A stretch of DNA of 64,000 bases from Hyphomicrobiales bacterium (GTDB lineage Bacteria > Pseudomonadota > Alphaproteobacteria > Rhizobiales > Rhizobiaceae): assembly GCA_017305935.1 (NCBI GenBank), contig JAFKJU010000028.1:22944-86943 (forward strand). The letters are read 5' to 3'. The notes below the pieces were generated by a model. The model worked only from the letters and a program-made list of their open reading frames with translations. It was not told the DNA's origin and did no database searches. How positions within the stretch are numbered: position 1 is the stretch's first letter; each line of letters starts with the position of its first letter. Below are positions 56,104-64,000 of this stretch, piece after piece. The position numbers and the translations under genes are program-made.

Positions 56104-57393
56104 ATGCGTTTGGGCGGCCGGCTGGCAGGAGCCATCGAGGTTCTTGCCGATATCGAGACGCGAAAGCGACCGGTTGCGGACGCCTTGAAGGATTGGGGTC
56201 TGGCGCATCGTTTCGCCGGCTCCGGGGACAGGGCGGCCATCGGCAACATCGTCTATGACGCCCTGCGCAAACGCCTTTCCCATGCCTGGCTCATGGACGA
56301 CGACAGCCCCGCCGCGCTCGGCTACGCCGTCATGCTGCGCCAATGGGGTGAAACGCCGGACAGCATCGGCGCCGAACTGGAGGGCGACCGCTTCGCCCCC
56401 GAACCGCTGAAGCCGGAATGGCTGGCGGCATTGTCCTCCCGAAACCTCGATGACGCTCCCGCTTATGTGCAGGGCGACATCCCCGACTGGGCGCAGCCGG
56501 CGTTGGAGGAAAATTTCGGCGGGGACTGGCTGGCCGAGGCGAAAGCGCTGGCCGAACGCCCGACGCTCGATCTACGCGTTAACACCTTACGCGCCGATCG
56601 CTCCAAGGTGCTGAAGGCGCTGGAGCGCTCGCAGCCGCAGGCGGCGCGCATCGCCCGCCAGGGCATCCGCATTCCCGCCGGCGAAGGCCCGTCGCGCCTG
56701 CCGAACGTCACTGCCGAACTGTCCTTCCAGAAAGGTTGGTTCGAGGTGCAGGACGAGGGCTCGCAGATCGTCGCCGATCTCGCCGAGCCGCGCGAGGGCG
56801 ATCAGGTGCTGGATTATTGCGCCGGCGGCGGCGGCAAGACGCTCGCCATGGCGGCTGCCATGCACAACAAGGGCCAGGTCCACGCCTATGACGCCGACCG
56901 CAAGCGTCTGGCGCCGATCATCGAGCGCCTGCGCCGCGCCGGCACCCGCAATGTCCAGGTCCATGACGGCCGCGCCGCCCTCGACGCGCTGAGGGAGCGC
57001 TGCGACCGCGTCCTCGTCGATGCGCCTTGCACCGGCACCGGCACCTGGCGGCGCCGCCCCGACACCAAATGGCGCCTGACCGCCAAGAACCTCGACGAAC
57101 GCCTCGCCCAGCAGCAGGAAGCGCTGGACCAGGCCGCCGCCTATGTGCGGCCGGGCGGTTTCCTGATCTATATCACCTGCTCCATCCTGCCGCAGGAAAA
57201 CGATGCGCAGGCGCTTGGTTTCTGCGAGCGCCATCCCGACTATCGCATCGTGCCGGCACTGGACAAATGGACGCAGCTGTTCGGGGTGGACGCGCCGAAA
57301 CCGCGCTCGCGCGACGGCCGCCTGCTGACGCTGACGCCGGCCTCCACCGATACGGATGGGTTTTTCTTCGCTTTGATGCAGCGTGGCGCCTAA
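56104..57393 (+). CDS. RsmB-type rRNA cytosine methyltransferase
   Basis: This is a NOL1/NOP2/Sun-family RNA m5C methyltransferase, 429 residues. The N-terminal domain is helical. The catalytic part has the SAM motif VLDYCAGGGGKTLAMAAAM and the two functional cysteines in DAPCTGTGTWRRRPD and YITCSILPQEN. GGAGAAG precedes the start. The target is probably 16S rRNA, by family. Confidence 0.92.
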   Translation: MRLGGRLAGAIEVLADIETRKRPVADALKDWGLAHRFAGSGDRAAIGNIVYDALRKRLSHAWLMDDDSPAALGYAVMLRQWGETPDSIGAELEGDRFAPEPLKPEWLAALSSRNLDDAPAYVQGDIPDWAQPALEENFGGDWLAEAKALAERPTLDLRVNTLRADRSKVLKALERSQPQAARIARQGIRIPAGEGPSRLPNVTAELSFQKGWFEVQDEGSQIVADLAEPREGDQVLDYCAGGGGKTLAMAAAMHNKGQVHAYDADRKRLAPIIERLRRAGTRNVQVHDGRAALDALRERCDRVLVDAPCTGTGTWRRRPDTKWRLTAKNLDERLAQQQEALDQAAAYVRPGGFLIYITCSILPQENDAQALGFCERHPDYRIVPALDKWTQLFGVDAPKPRSRDGRLLTLTPASTDTDGFFFALMQRGA

Positions 57394-57503
57394 GCCTTTT
57401 CCATAATGATTCCAAACTAGAGCGTTTGACACCACTATAGATTTGCGCGATGACATCGGCTGTCGAATGAGGGGACGGCTTCCCGCCGTCACAGGAGAGC
57501 CGA

Positions 57504-58778
57504 ATGATCCGCAAATCCATGCTGCGCGCCGGGCTGGCGCTGCTTGCCGTGTCCGCCGCCTTTGCCGTTCCGGCGCATGCCGCTACCGATGCCGCCGCCG
57601 TCATCAAGCATTACACCGATGTCGCCCATGCCAAATACGAGGATTCGCTGACCACGGCGAAGAAGCTCGACAAGGCCATCGACGCCCTGATCGCCAAGCC
57701 CAGTGAAAAGACGCTGAAGGCGGCGCGCGCTGCGTGGCTTGCGGCCCGCATTCCCTACCAGCAGTCGGAAGTCTACCGCTTCGGCAATCCGATCGTCGAC
57801 GATTGGGAAGGCAAGGTGAATGCCTGGCCGCTGGATGAAGGCCTGATCGACTATGTCGATGCCTCCTACGGCACCGAAAGCGATGAAAACGCGCTCTACA
57901 CCGCCAATGTCATCGCCAACAAGACGATCAAGATCGACGGCAAGGATGTCGATGCCTCGAAAATCACGCCGGAACTCCTGCAGACCCTGCATGAGGCAGG
58001 CCATGTCGAAGCCAACGTCGCCACCGGTTATCACGCCATCGAATTCCTGCTCTGGGGCCAGGATCTGAACGGCACCGGCCCCGGCGCCGGCAATCGGCCC
58101 TACACCGATTACGACCAGAAGAACTGCACCCACGGCAATTGCGACCGCCGCGGCGATTTCCTCAAGGCCGCCTCGACGCTGCTGGTATCCGATCTCCAGG
58201 AGATGACCGATGACTGGGCGCCGGAAGGTGAGGCGACCAAGCATGTTTCGGCCGATCCCAAGGCCGGCCTCGTCGCCATCCTCACCGGCATGGGCTCGCT
58301 GTCCTATGGCGAACTCGCCGGCGAGCGCATGAAGCTCGGCCTCATCCTCCACGATCCGGAAGAGGAGCACGATTGCTTCTCCGACAACACCTATAATTCG
58401 CATCTCTACGACGCCATCGGCATCGCCTCCGCCTATACCGGCGACTACATCCGCACGGATGGCACCAAGATGCACGGTCCCTCGCTGTCCGAACTGGTGG
58501 CGGAAAAGGACAAGGCGCTCGACAAGGAGATGAAGGGCAAGCTGAAGACGACGCTCGACGCCATGCGCGTCATGGCCGATCGCGGCAAGCGCGTCGAAGC
58601 CTATGACCAGATGATCGGCGAGGGCAACAAGAAGGGCAATGCGGTGGTCCAGGCCGCCATCGACGGTCTGGTCGACCAGACCAAGAGCATCGAACGCGTG
58701 ATCGCCGCCCTCGATCTCGGCACGGTGAAGCTCGAAGGCTCCGCCAGCCTCGACAATCCCAGCTCCGTCTTCAAGTAA
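57504..58778 (+). CDS. Imelysin-family protein (IrpA-like)
   Basis: This is an exported imelysin-like protein, 424 residues. The signal peptide is MIRKSMLRAGLALLAVSAAF with cleavage near AHAAT. The conserved motif GxHxxE is present as ATGYHAIEFLLWGQD near residue 175. Two paired helical bundles are expected. Imelysins are iron-regulated periplasmic or outer-membrane proteins linked to iron uptake. ACAGGAGA lies about 6 bases upstream. It is the first gene of a locus with a di-heme cytochrome, a second imelysin and a DUF1513 protein. Confidence 0.92.
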   Translation: MIRKSMLRAGLALLAVSAAFAVPAHAATDAAAVIKHYTDVAHAKYEDSLTTAKKLDKAIDALIAKPSEKTLKAARAAWLAARIPYQQSEVYRFGNPIVDDWEGKVNAWPLDEGLIDYVDASYGTESDENALYTANVIANKTIKIDGKDVDASKITPELLQTLHEAGHVEANVATGYHAIEFLLWGQDLNGTGPGAGNRPYTDYDQKNCTHGNCDRRGDFLKAASTLLVSDLQEMTDDWAPEGEATKHVSADPKAGLVAILTGMGSLSYGELAGERMKLGLILHDPEEEHDCFSDNTYNSHLYDAIGIASAYTGDYIRTDGTKMHGPSLSELVAEKDKALDKEMKGKLKTTLDAMRVMADRGKRVEAYDQMIGEGNKKGNAVVQAAIDGLVDQTKSIERVIAALDLGTVKLEGSASLDNPSSVFK

Positions 58779-59132
58779 GGAAAAGCGACCGGCGGCGTCA
58801 GCCTCCGGCCGATTGCCGATGCTCTGCCATTTCGCCCGGTTTCCGGTTGAGACAAGCGCCGATAACGCTCTCCTTGGCGCTTTTCCCTGCCTTCGGGCGA
58901 AGGGAGGATTGCAGGTGAAGCACATCCATGTCGCTCTCTCTCTTCTCCCACGAGACAGGGCTGTTGCCTATGAAATGCGGCGTTTGCCTCGAAAATCCTT
59001 CTCCCATCGGGCGAAAAGGGCGCGGCAGTGGGATGAGGGGGATGTCGCAGGCGCAAGAAGCCGAATATTCCCTCGTCTCACACCCCTCATCCGGCCCCTC
59101 GGGCCATTTTCTCCCGGAACGGAGAGATGGAA
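58779..59132. repeat. Intergenic repeat-rich region
   Basis: The 354-bp gap between imelysin and the cytochrome gene holds no gene. It contains CCTTCGGGCGAAGG, CTTCTCCCATCGGGCGAAAAG and CTCATCCGGCCCCTCGGGCC. These are palindromic blocks like the mosaic elements dispersed in rhizobial genomes. The element could insulate the two parts of the iron locus, which may then have separate promoters. Confidence 0.5.
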
Positions 59133-60662
59133 ATGAGGCGGCGTTTTTCTTCCGTTTCCCGCCGTCTCGGCCTCACGTCCCTGGCCATCTTCCTTGCCGT
59201 TGCGGCCGGCGGCATGGCGGCGGGGGAGGCGCGGCGCGACGATCTTTCGGCCGACGATCTCGGCCGGGTTCTGGCGGTCACCGCGCCGGCTGCGGATTTT
59301 TCCCGCGCCGAACCTTTCGAGGCGATGCCGGGCGGAGCGACGACTGGCCGCAAGACACAAGGGCGGGATGTGTTTTCGACCCCGTCCGCCAATCTCGACA
59401 GTGCGGCCGGCCATGATTTCATCCTCGGCAACGCCCTGTTTCGAAAACTCTGGGTTGCCTCACCCTCCTCGACACTGGCTTCGGATGGCCTCGGTCCGCT
59501 TTACAACGCCCGTTCCTGCCAGAGCTGTCATGTTCGTGATGGCCGTGGCCATCCGCCGGAAGACGGCAATGCGGTCTCCATGGTCCTGCGGCTTGCCCGC
59601 GATGCGTCCACCCCGGCGGAAAGGGCGGCGTTCGCCGCTCACGAAGCGCTGAATTTTCCCGATCCCGTCTATGGCCGGCAATTGCAGGATTTCGCCAGCC
59701 CCGGCCTTGCCGCCGAGGGCCGGGTCGCGGTGCGCTATACGGAAGAGGCCGTGGCGCTCTCGGAGCGCGAGACGGTCAGCCTGCGCAGACCGGTCTATGC
59801 GGTGGAAGCGCTGGGTTATGGCCCGCTCGATCCGGCCACCACGCTATCGGCGCGTGTCGCGCCGCCGATGATCGGGCTCGGCCTGATCGAGGCGATCCAC
59901 CCCGCCGATATCGAGGCGCTCGCCGATCCGCAGGATCGCGACGGCGACGGCATTTCCGGCCGGGTGGCCCGGGTGCGTGACGAAAAAGGCGCGCCGGCGC
60001 TCGGCCGCTTCGGCTGGAAGGCGCAGAACGCCACCGTCGCGCAGCAGACCGCTGCCGCCTTTGCCGACGATATCGGCATTTCGACGCCGCTCGCCGACCG
60101 CCCCTATGGCGATTGCACGCCCGCCCAGACCGCCTGCCTGTCGCGCCCGAACGGCGTCCAGAAAAAACTTGGGCCCTATGAGGCTCCCGATCCGGTGCTG
60201 GGCCTCACCAGTTTTTATGCCCGGCACCTGGCCGTGCCGGCGCGGCGTGATGTTGCGGCCCCGAAGGTGCTGGCCGGCAAGGCGCTGTTCTATGCCGCCG
60301 GCTGCGCCGCCTGCCATCACCCGAAATTCGTGACCCGCCGGGACGCCGCCGATCCCGCGCTCGCCTTCCAGCTCATCTGGCCCTATTCCGATTTCCTGCT
60401 TCACGACATGGGCGAGGGCCTTGCCGATGGCCAGCGCGTCGGCGAGGCGGATGGGCGGGAGTGGCGCACGCCGCCGCTCTGGGGTATAGGTCTGACCCGC
60501 GCCGTCGGCGGCCAGGCCTTCTTTCTGCATGACGGCCGCGCCCGCAGCCTCACCGAAGCCATCCTCTGGCATGGCGGCGAGGGGGAAAGGGCGCGCACCG
60601 CTTTCGCCACCCTGTCGCGGCCCGACCGCGATGCCCTGCTGGCCTTCCTGGAGTCGCTGTGA
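59133..60662 (+). CDS. Di-heme c-type cytochrome oxidoreductase
   Basis: This exported di-heme protein of the DUF1111 (thiol oxidoreductase-like) family is 509 residues, starting at ATG 59133 with GGAGAG 6 bases upstream. The signal peptide runs to near residue 30. Heme-binding CxxCH motifs are C129-C132-H133 (CQSCH) and C391-C394-H395 (CAACH). Family features are DRDGDGISGRVARV, LGRFGWKAQNATVAQQTAAA and AFFLHDGRARSLTEAILWHG. It is next to imelysin genes, as in iron-uptake loci. The stop overlaps the next start (TGATG). Its electron partner is unknown. Confidence 0.9.
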   Translation: MRRRFSSVSRRLGLTSLAIFLAVAAGGMAAGEARRDDLSADDLGRVLAVTAPAADFSRAEPFEAMPGGATTGRKTQGRDVFSTPSANLDSAAGHDFILGNALFRKLWVASPSSTLASDGLGPLYNARSCQSCHVRDGRGHPPEDGNAVSMVLRLARDASTPAERAAFAAHEALNFPDPVYGRQLQDFASPGLAAEGRVAVRYTEEAVALSERETVSLRRPVYAVEALGYGPLDPATTLSARVAPPMIGLGLIEAIHPADIEALADPQDRDGDGISGRVARVRDEKGAPALGRFGWKAQNATVAQQTAAAFADDIGISTPLADRPYGDCTPAQTACLSRPNGVQKKLGPYEAPDPVLGLTSFYARHLAVPARRDVAAPKVLAGKALFYAAGCAACHHPKFVTRRDAADPALAFQLIWPYSDFLLHDMGEGLADGQRVGEADGREWRTPPLWGIGLTRAVGGQAFFLHDGRARSLTEAILWHGGEGERARTAFATLSRPDRDALLAFLESL

Positions 60663-61762
60663 TGACCCGTCTTTGCCGCCTGCTGCCCGTTCTTGTCGTC
60701 GCTCTCATGCCGCTTTCGGCAGCCGCGCAAGATGGCGCGTCGAAACTGCAGGAGGCGGCCGTGCCCGCCGTCATGACCAAGGCGGTCGACGAGGTCATCC
60801 GCCCCGGCTATCGCAGGTTCCATGAAACGGCCACCGGCCTCACCGGCGCGATGAAGGCGCTCTGCGCCACGCCCTCGGCCGATGCGCTGGCAAAGGCGCG
60901 GGCCGGTTTTGCCAGCGCCGTCGCCGCCTGGTCTGAGATCGAGATCGTCCGCGTCGGCCCGGCGCTGGAGGAGAACCGTTTCGAGCGCATCCTGTTCTTC
61001 CCCGATCGCAAGGGGCTGGCGTTGAAGCAGGTGCAGGCCACGATCGCCGGCAAGGACGAGAAGGACACGACGCCGGAGGGCATCGCCGGCAAGAGCGTCG
61101 CCGTCCAGGGTCTTTCCGCGCTGGAATATGTGCTTTACGGCAGCGGCGCCGAGACGCTGGAGGGCGCGGCGGACGGTTTTCGCTGCCGCTTCGGCGCGGC
61201 CGTCGCCGGCAATGTCGATGCCGTCGCCGCCACGCTTTCGGCCGATTGGGAAAAGAAGGGCGGCATCGCCGACCAGTGGAAGACCCCCGGCCCCGACAAC
61301 GAGCAGTTCCGCAACGGCCGAGAGGCGATCCAGGCGCTGCTCGGCATCCTCGTCCACGGCGTCGAGACGGTGCGCGACCAGCGGCTGGAAGCCTTCTACA
61401 AGGGCAAGGACAAGCCGGTGCGGCCGAAATCGGCGATCTACTGGCGCGCCGGCCTGACATTCCCCTCGATCACCGCCAATCTCAAGGGCATTAAGGCCCT
61501 GTTCGTCGCGTCCGGCATGGAGCAGGTGCTCGACCCCGCCGACCGCGCCATCGCCGCCGACATCGTGGCGCTGCTGAGCTCCCTCGGGGAAACCGCCCCC
61601 ACTGTCGATGCCGATGTCGCCAAGGCCGTTGCCGACCCGAAGGACCAGGAGAAGCTGGATGCGCTGCTGCGCGGCACCCGCGAGCTGCTGGTCAGGCTGA
61701 ATGACGGCTATGGCGGCGCCATCGGGCTTGCCGCCGGCTTTTCCTTCGCCGACGGGGATTGA
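60662..61762 (+). CDS. Second imelysin-family protein
   Basis: This is an exported imelysin-like protein, 366 residues, with signal peptide LLPVLVVALMPLSAAAQ. The position of the family GxHxxE motif reads QGLSALEYVLYGS, so the histidine is replaced by serine while the glutamate stays. It probably differs from the first imelysin in metal binding. It overlaps the cytochrome gene, and its stop is 4 bases before the DUF1513 start. Together these form an operon. Confidence 0.9.
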   Translation: MTRLCRLLPVLVVALMPLSAAAQDGASKLQEAAVPAVMTKAVDEVIRPGYRRFHETATGLTGAMKALCATPSADALAKARAGFASAVAAWSEIEIVRVGPALEENRFERILFFPDRKGLALKQVQATIAGKDEKDTTPEGIAGKSVAVQGLSALEYVLYGSGAETLEGAADGFRCRFGAAVAGNVDAVAATLSADWEKKGGIADQWKTPGPDNEQFRNGREAIQALLGILVHGVETVRDQRLEAFYKGKDKPVRPKSAIYWRAGLTFPSITANLKGIKALFVASGMEQVLDPADRAIAADIVALLSSLGETAPTVDADVAKAVADPKDQEKLDALLRGTRELLVRLNDGYGGAIGLAAGFSFADGD

Positions 61763-61766
61763 GGGC

Positions 61767-62855
61767 GTGGCGAACCCGCTCATCGACCGCCGCCGTTTCG
61801 TGCAGGCGGCCGGCATCGCCTTCCTCGCCGGCCTGTCGCCGCGCGCGCTTCATGCGCTGGAGCGCGCCGACGCCGTCTTCGCCTCCGCCTTCCGCGCCAA
61901 GGACGGCTCCTATGGTGTCGCGACCGTCACCGAGCGGGGCGAGATCGTCTCGCGCAGCCCGCTGCCGGCCCGCGCCCACGGCATGGCCGCCTGCCCGGCA
62001 ACGGCGAAGGCGGTCGCCTTCGCCCGCCGTCCCGGCACCTTCGCCATGGTCCTCGATCTCGCCGGGGGCGCCGATCCCGTGGTCATCGCCGCCCCCGATG
62101 GCCGGCATTACTTCGGCCATGGCTGCTTTTCCCCGGATGGACGCTGGCTCTATGCCAGCGAGAACGATTTCGACGCCAATCGCGGCGTCATCGGCCTTTA
62201 CGATGCGCGCGAGAATTTCGCCCGCATCGGTGAGTACGAAGCCTTCGGCATCGGCACCCACGACCTGTCCGTCTCCGACGACGGGGCGATGCTGATCGCC
62301 GCCAATGGCGGCATCGAGACCCATCCGGATTTCGGCCGCACCAAGCTCAATCTCGACCGCATGGAACCGTCGCTGGCGCTGATCGACGCCCGCGACGGCG
62401 CGCTGATCGAGCGCCACATCTTGCCGGAAACGCTGCGGCAGCTTTCCACCCGCCACATCGACCTCGATGCCGCTGGACAGATCTGGTTCGCCTGTCAGTA
62501 TGAAGGCCCGCGCAACGACAGGCCGCCGCTGGTTGGCCGGTTCTCGAAAGGCGAGCCGCTGGCCTTCCTCGACTTGCCCGAAGAAACCGTGCGGACGCTC
62601 GGCAATTATGTCGGGGCCATCGCCGTCAACCGCCGCCTCGGCCTCGTCGGCGTCACCTCGCCGGTCGGCGGTGCCGCGGTCACCATCGATGCCGCCAGCG
62701 GCCGGGTGATCGAGAGCCGCAACCGCCCGGACGCCGCCGGCATTGCCGCCGCCCCCGAAGGTTTTGCCGTCTCCTCCTATGACGGACGGATGCAGGAGAC
62801 GCAAAGCGACGTCGCCTGGGACCAGCACATACTACGCCTGTCAGGCCACGGCTGA
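61767..62855 (+). CDS. DUF1513 exported beta-propeller-like protein
   Basis: This protein of about 362 residues is of the DUF1513 family, found with imelysins and di-heme cytochromes. The start is GTG 61767, with GAGGG just upstream. The N-terminus has a twin-arginine-type signal (IDRRRFVQAAGIAF) and a following hydrophobic stretch, so it is probably exported folded. The body has repeated strand blades such as HYFGHGCFSPDGRWLYASEN and LSVSDDGAMLIAANGG. The function is unknown, presumably in iron handling. Confidence 0.85.
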   Translation: MANPLIDRRRFVQAAGIAFLAGLSPRALHALERADAVFASAFRAKDGSYGVATVTERGEIVSRSPLPARAHGMAACPATAKAVAFARRPGTFAMVLDLAGGADPVVIAAPDGRHYFGHGCFSPDGRWLYASENDFDANRGVIGLYDARENFARIGEYEAFGIGTHDLSVSDDGAMLIAANGGIETHPDFGRTKLNLDRMEPSLALIDARDGALIERHILPETLRQLSTRHIDLDAAGQIWFACQYEGPRNDRPPLVGRFSKGEPLAFLDLPEETVRTLGNYVGAIAVNRRLGLVGVTSPVGGAAVTIDAASGRVIESRNRPDAAGIAAAPEGFAVSSYDGRMQETQSDVAWDQHILRLSGHG

Positions 62856-62918
62856 GGCGGCCGTCCTTGCGCATCCGCCGCGCTCGCCAAACGCACGCCG
62901 CGCCCTAGATGAGTCGCC

Positions 62919-63371
62919 ATGCGAAAGATTGCCACCCATCTTCTCTTCATTGCCGCTGTGCTCGGCGGCGGCCTGTTTATCGGCTTCAATTTCATGCCGG
63001 GTGACTGGTATCAGTCGCTTGCCAAGCCGCCTTTCAATCCGCCGAACTGGATTTTCGCACCCGTCTGGTCGATCCTCTATATCCTCATCGGCGTTGCCGG
63101 CGCGCGAACCTTTCTGCGCGACGGCCTGTCGAATGCCTTCGGCCTCTGGGTCATGCAGCTCATCCTCAATTTCCTGTGGTCACCGGCCTTTTTCGGTGCG
63201 CGGAACGCGCATCTGGCGCTGGCGGTCATCGTGCCGCTGCTGGCAACGATCCTGGCCTTTATCGCGCTGCGCTGGCGGCGCGATCGCGTGGCCGCCCTGT
63301 TGTTCGTTCCCTACGCCGCCTGGGTCGGTTTCGCGACACTTCTCAACGCATCGATCGTCTGGCTGAACTGA
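62919..63371 (+). CDS. tspO: TspO/MBR family protein
   Basis: This is a 150-residue membrane protein of the TspO/MBR family that binds tetrapyrroles. It has five hydrophobic helices and family residues YQSLAKPPFNPPNWIFAPVW and WVMQLILNFLWSPAFFG. It may respond to porphyrins or stress. It stands downstream of the iron locus with a 63-bp gap, so co-regulation is possible. Confidence 0.9.
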   Translation: MRKIATHLLFIAAVLGGGLFIGFNFMPGDWYQSLAKPPFNPPNWIFAPVWSILYILIGVAGARTFLRDGLSNAFGLWVMQLILNFLWSPAFFGARNAHLALAVIVPLLATILAFIALRWRRDRVAALLFVPYAAWVGFATLLNASIVWLN

Positions 63372-63438
63372 ATTCCCCGCCGATGGCTTGCCGAAGCCGA
63401 GGGTCCGTGCCACTTTCCGCCCGAACAGGGGTCATGCA

Positions 63439-63888
63439 ATGGCAGAGGAAGACGGCGGCGATTTCGGCGAGCGCATCCGGCAGAGTTTTTCCCGGCAGCG
63501 GATCATGGAAACCATCGGCGCCGAGCTGACCCGCATCGAGCACGGCACGGTCGAGATCGAGCTGGATTTCGATCCGAAGCTGACGCAGCAGCATGGTTTC
63601 CTGCATGCCGGCATCGTCGCGACGGCGCTCGATTCCGCCTGCGGTTACGCCGCCTATACGGTCATCGATGCCGATGCCTCGATCCTGACCATCGAATTCA
63701 AAGTGAACCTGATGTCGCCGGGCCGGGGAAGCCGCTTCCTGTTTCGCGGCGAAGTCACGAAACCCGGCTCCAACATCATCGTCGCCGATGGCCGCGCCTA
63801 TGCGCTGCGTGACGGCCCGGCCAAGCTCGTCGCCTCGATGACCGGCACGATGATGGTGGTGCGCGGACGCGAGGGAATTGCCGGATGA
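63439..63888 (+). CDS. PaaI-type hotdog thioesterase
   Basis: This is a 149-residue hotdog-fold protein of the PaaI group. The motif QQHGFLHAGIVATALDSACG carries the Asp or Glu on the central helix, and FKVNLMSPGRGSRFLFRGE follows. It probably hydrolyses an acyl-CoA. CAGGGG precedes ATG 63439. The stop overlaps the next start (ATGA). Confidence 0.87.
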   Translation: MAEEDGGDFGERIRQSFSRQRIMETIGAELTRIEHGTVEIELDFDPKLTQQHGFLHAGIVATALDSACGYAAYTVIDADASILTIEFKVNLMSPGRGSRFLFRGEVTKPGSNIIVADGRAYALRDGPAKLVASMTGTMMVVRGREGIAG

Positions 63889-64000
63889 CGACCTACGAAC
63901 TCAAGCGTATCGCGGGAAAATCGATCCTGTTCGTCATGGCGGTGAAGGCCGAATACGGCGCTCTCCTGGAAACGCGGTTCTCGCCGCTCCTGACCGGCGT
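63885..64000 (+). CDS. mtnN: MTA/SAH nucleosidase, N-terminal part
   Basis: The first 38 residues read MTTYELKRIAGKSILFVMAV and KAEYGALLETRFSPLLTGV, the start of a 5'-methylthioadenosine/S-adenosylhomocysteine nucleosidase. It begins inside the thioesterase stop (ATGA), and the rest lies beyond the window. The call rests on the short N-terminal pattern only. Confidence 0.7.
   Translation, partial: MTTYELKRIAGKSILFVMAVKAEYGALLETRFSPLLTG

Noticed and set aside
57394..57503. Possible Irr or RirA iron box before the first imelysin gene
   Set aside because: A stretch around ATTCCAAACT resembles half of an iron-control element, but the second half does not match, so I did not annotate it. A motif scan with known rhizobial sites would decide.

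Overview
The window looks like chromosomal DNA of a Rhizobiaceae alphaproteobacterium, close to Rhizobium or Agrobacterium. The evidence is the high GC content, family-typical proteins (PmtA, the short RNase D, NadV, RlpA), RIME-like palindromic intergenic repeats, and an alphaproteobacterial sRNA carrying anti-Shine-Dalgarno loops. The species cannot be named from the sequence alone. I found no rRNA, tRNA, CRISPR array, transposase or phage gene.

Layout. 1-8.5 kb: the cmk 3' end, rpsA with a strong terminator, three unrecognised proteins with a similar GLY-containing C-terminal tail, nadV and a short rnd. 8.6-20.4 kb: a D-apiose/D-apionate utilisation locus. It holds a divergent GntR/FCD regulator, then oiaX (RuBisCO-like protein), oiaK, apnO, a sugar ABC importer (binding protein, DUF2291 lipoprotein, ATPase, permease), apsD and apnL. 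Two identical 17-bp sites precede oiaX and apnO and are the likely operators. 20.5-29.6 kb: a RIME-like repeat and a bipolar cluster around a second GntR/FCD regulator. One arm carries a branched-chain-type binding protein, an NTF2-like protein, an aldo-keto reductase and a TIGR04076-like protein. The other arm carries livG/F/H/M-type genes and an aldo-keto reductase fused to a RidA-like domain. Its substrate is unknown. 29.7-33.1 kb: an aminotransferase, an incomplete polar amino-acid ABC system and a MarR regulator.

33.2-56 kb returns to core functions: dnaJ and dnaK, a class A penicillin-binding protein, a YbaK-like deacylase, an NfeR1/ar14-type sRNA, cysK, a ComM/YifB ATPase, gshB, a cupin, yraN, rsmI, dnaN, pmtA, pyrF, a DUF1330 protein, an NDUFA9-like dehydrogenase, a 51-residue secreted peptide, uppP, a GST, queG, a YeeZ-like epimerase and an RlpA-like protein. 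56-64 kb: an RsmB-type rRNA methyltransferase, then an imelysin / di-heme cytochrome / imelysin / DUF1513 locus (probable iron acquisition), tspO, a PaaI-type thioesterase and the 5' end of an MTA/SAH nucleosidase gene.

How the genes work together: the apiose locus has an importer plus every enzyme of the oxidative route from D-apiose to 3-phosphoglycerate and glycolate. The 20-30 kb cluster has the same logic (importer, oxidoreductases, accessory proteins, FCD regulator) for an unidentified substrate and is the best candidate for an undescribed pathway. The accessory block from 8.6 to 33.1 kb sits between conserved housekeeping genes, which suggests insertion into a core chromosomal region.
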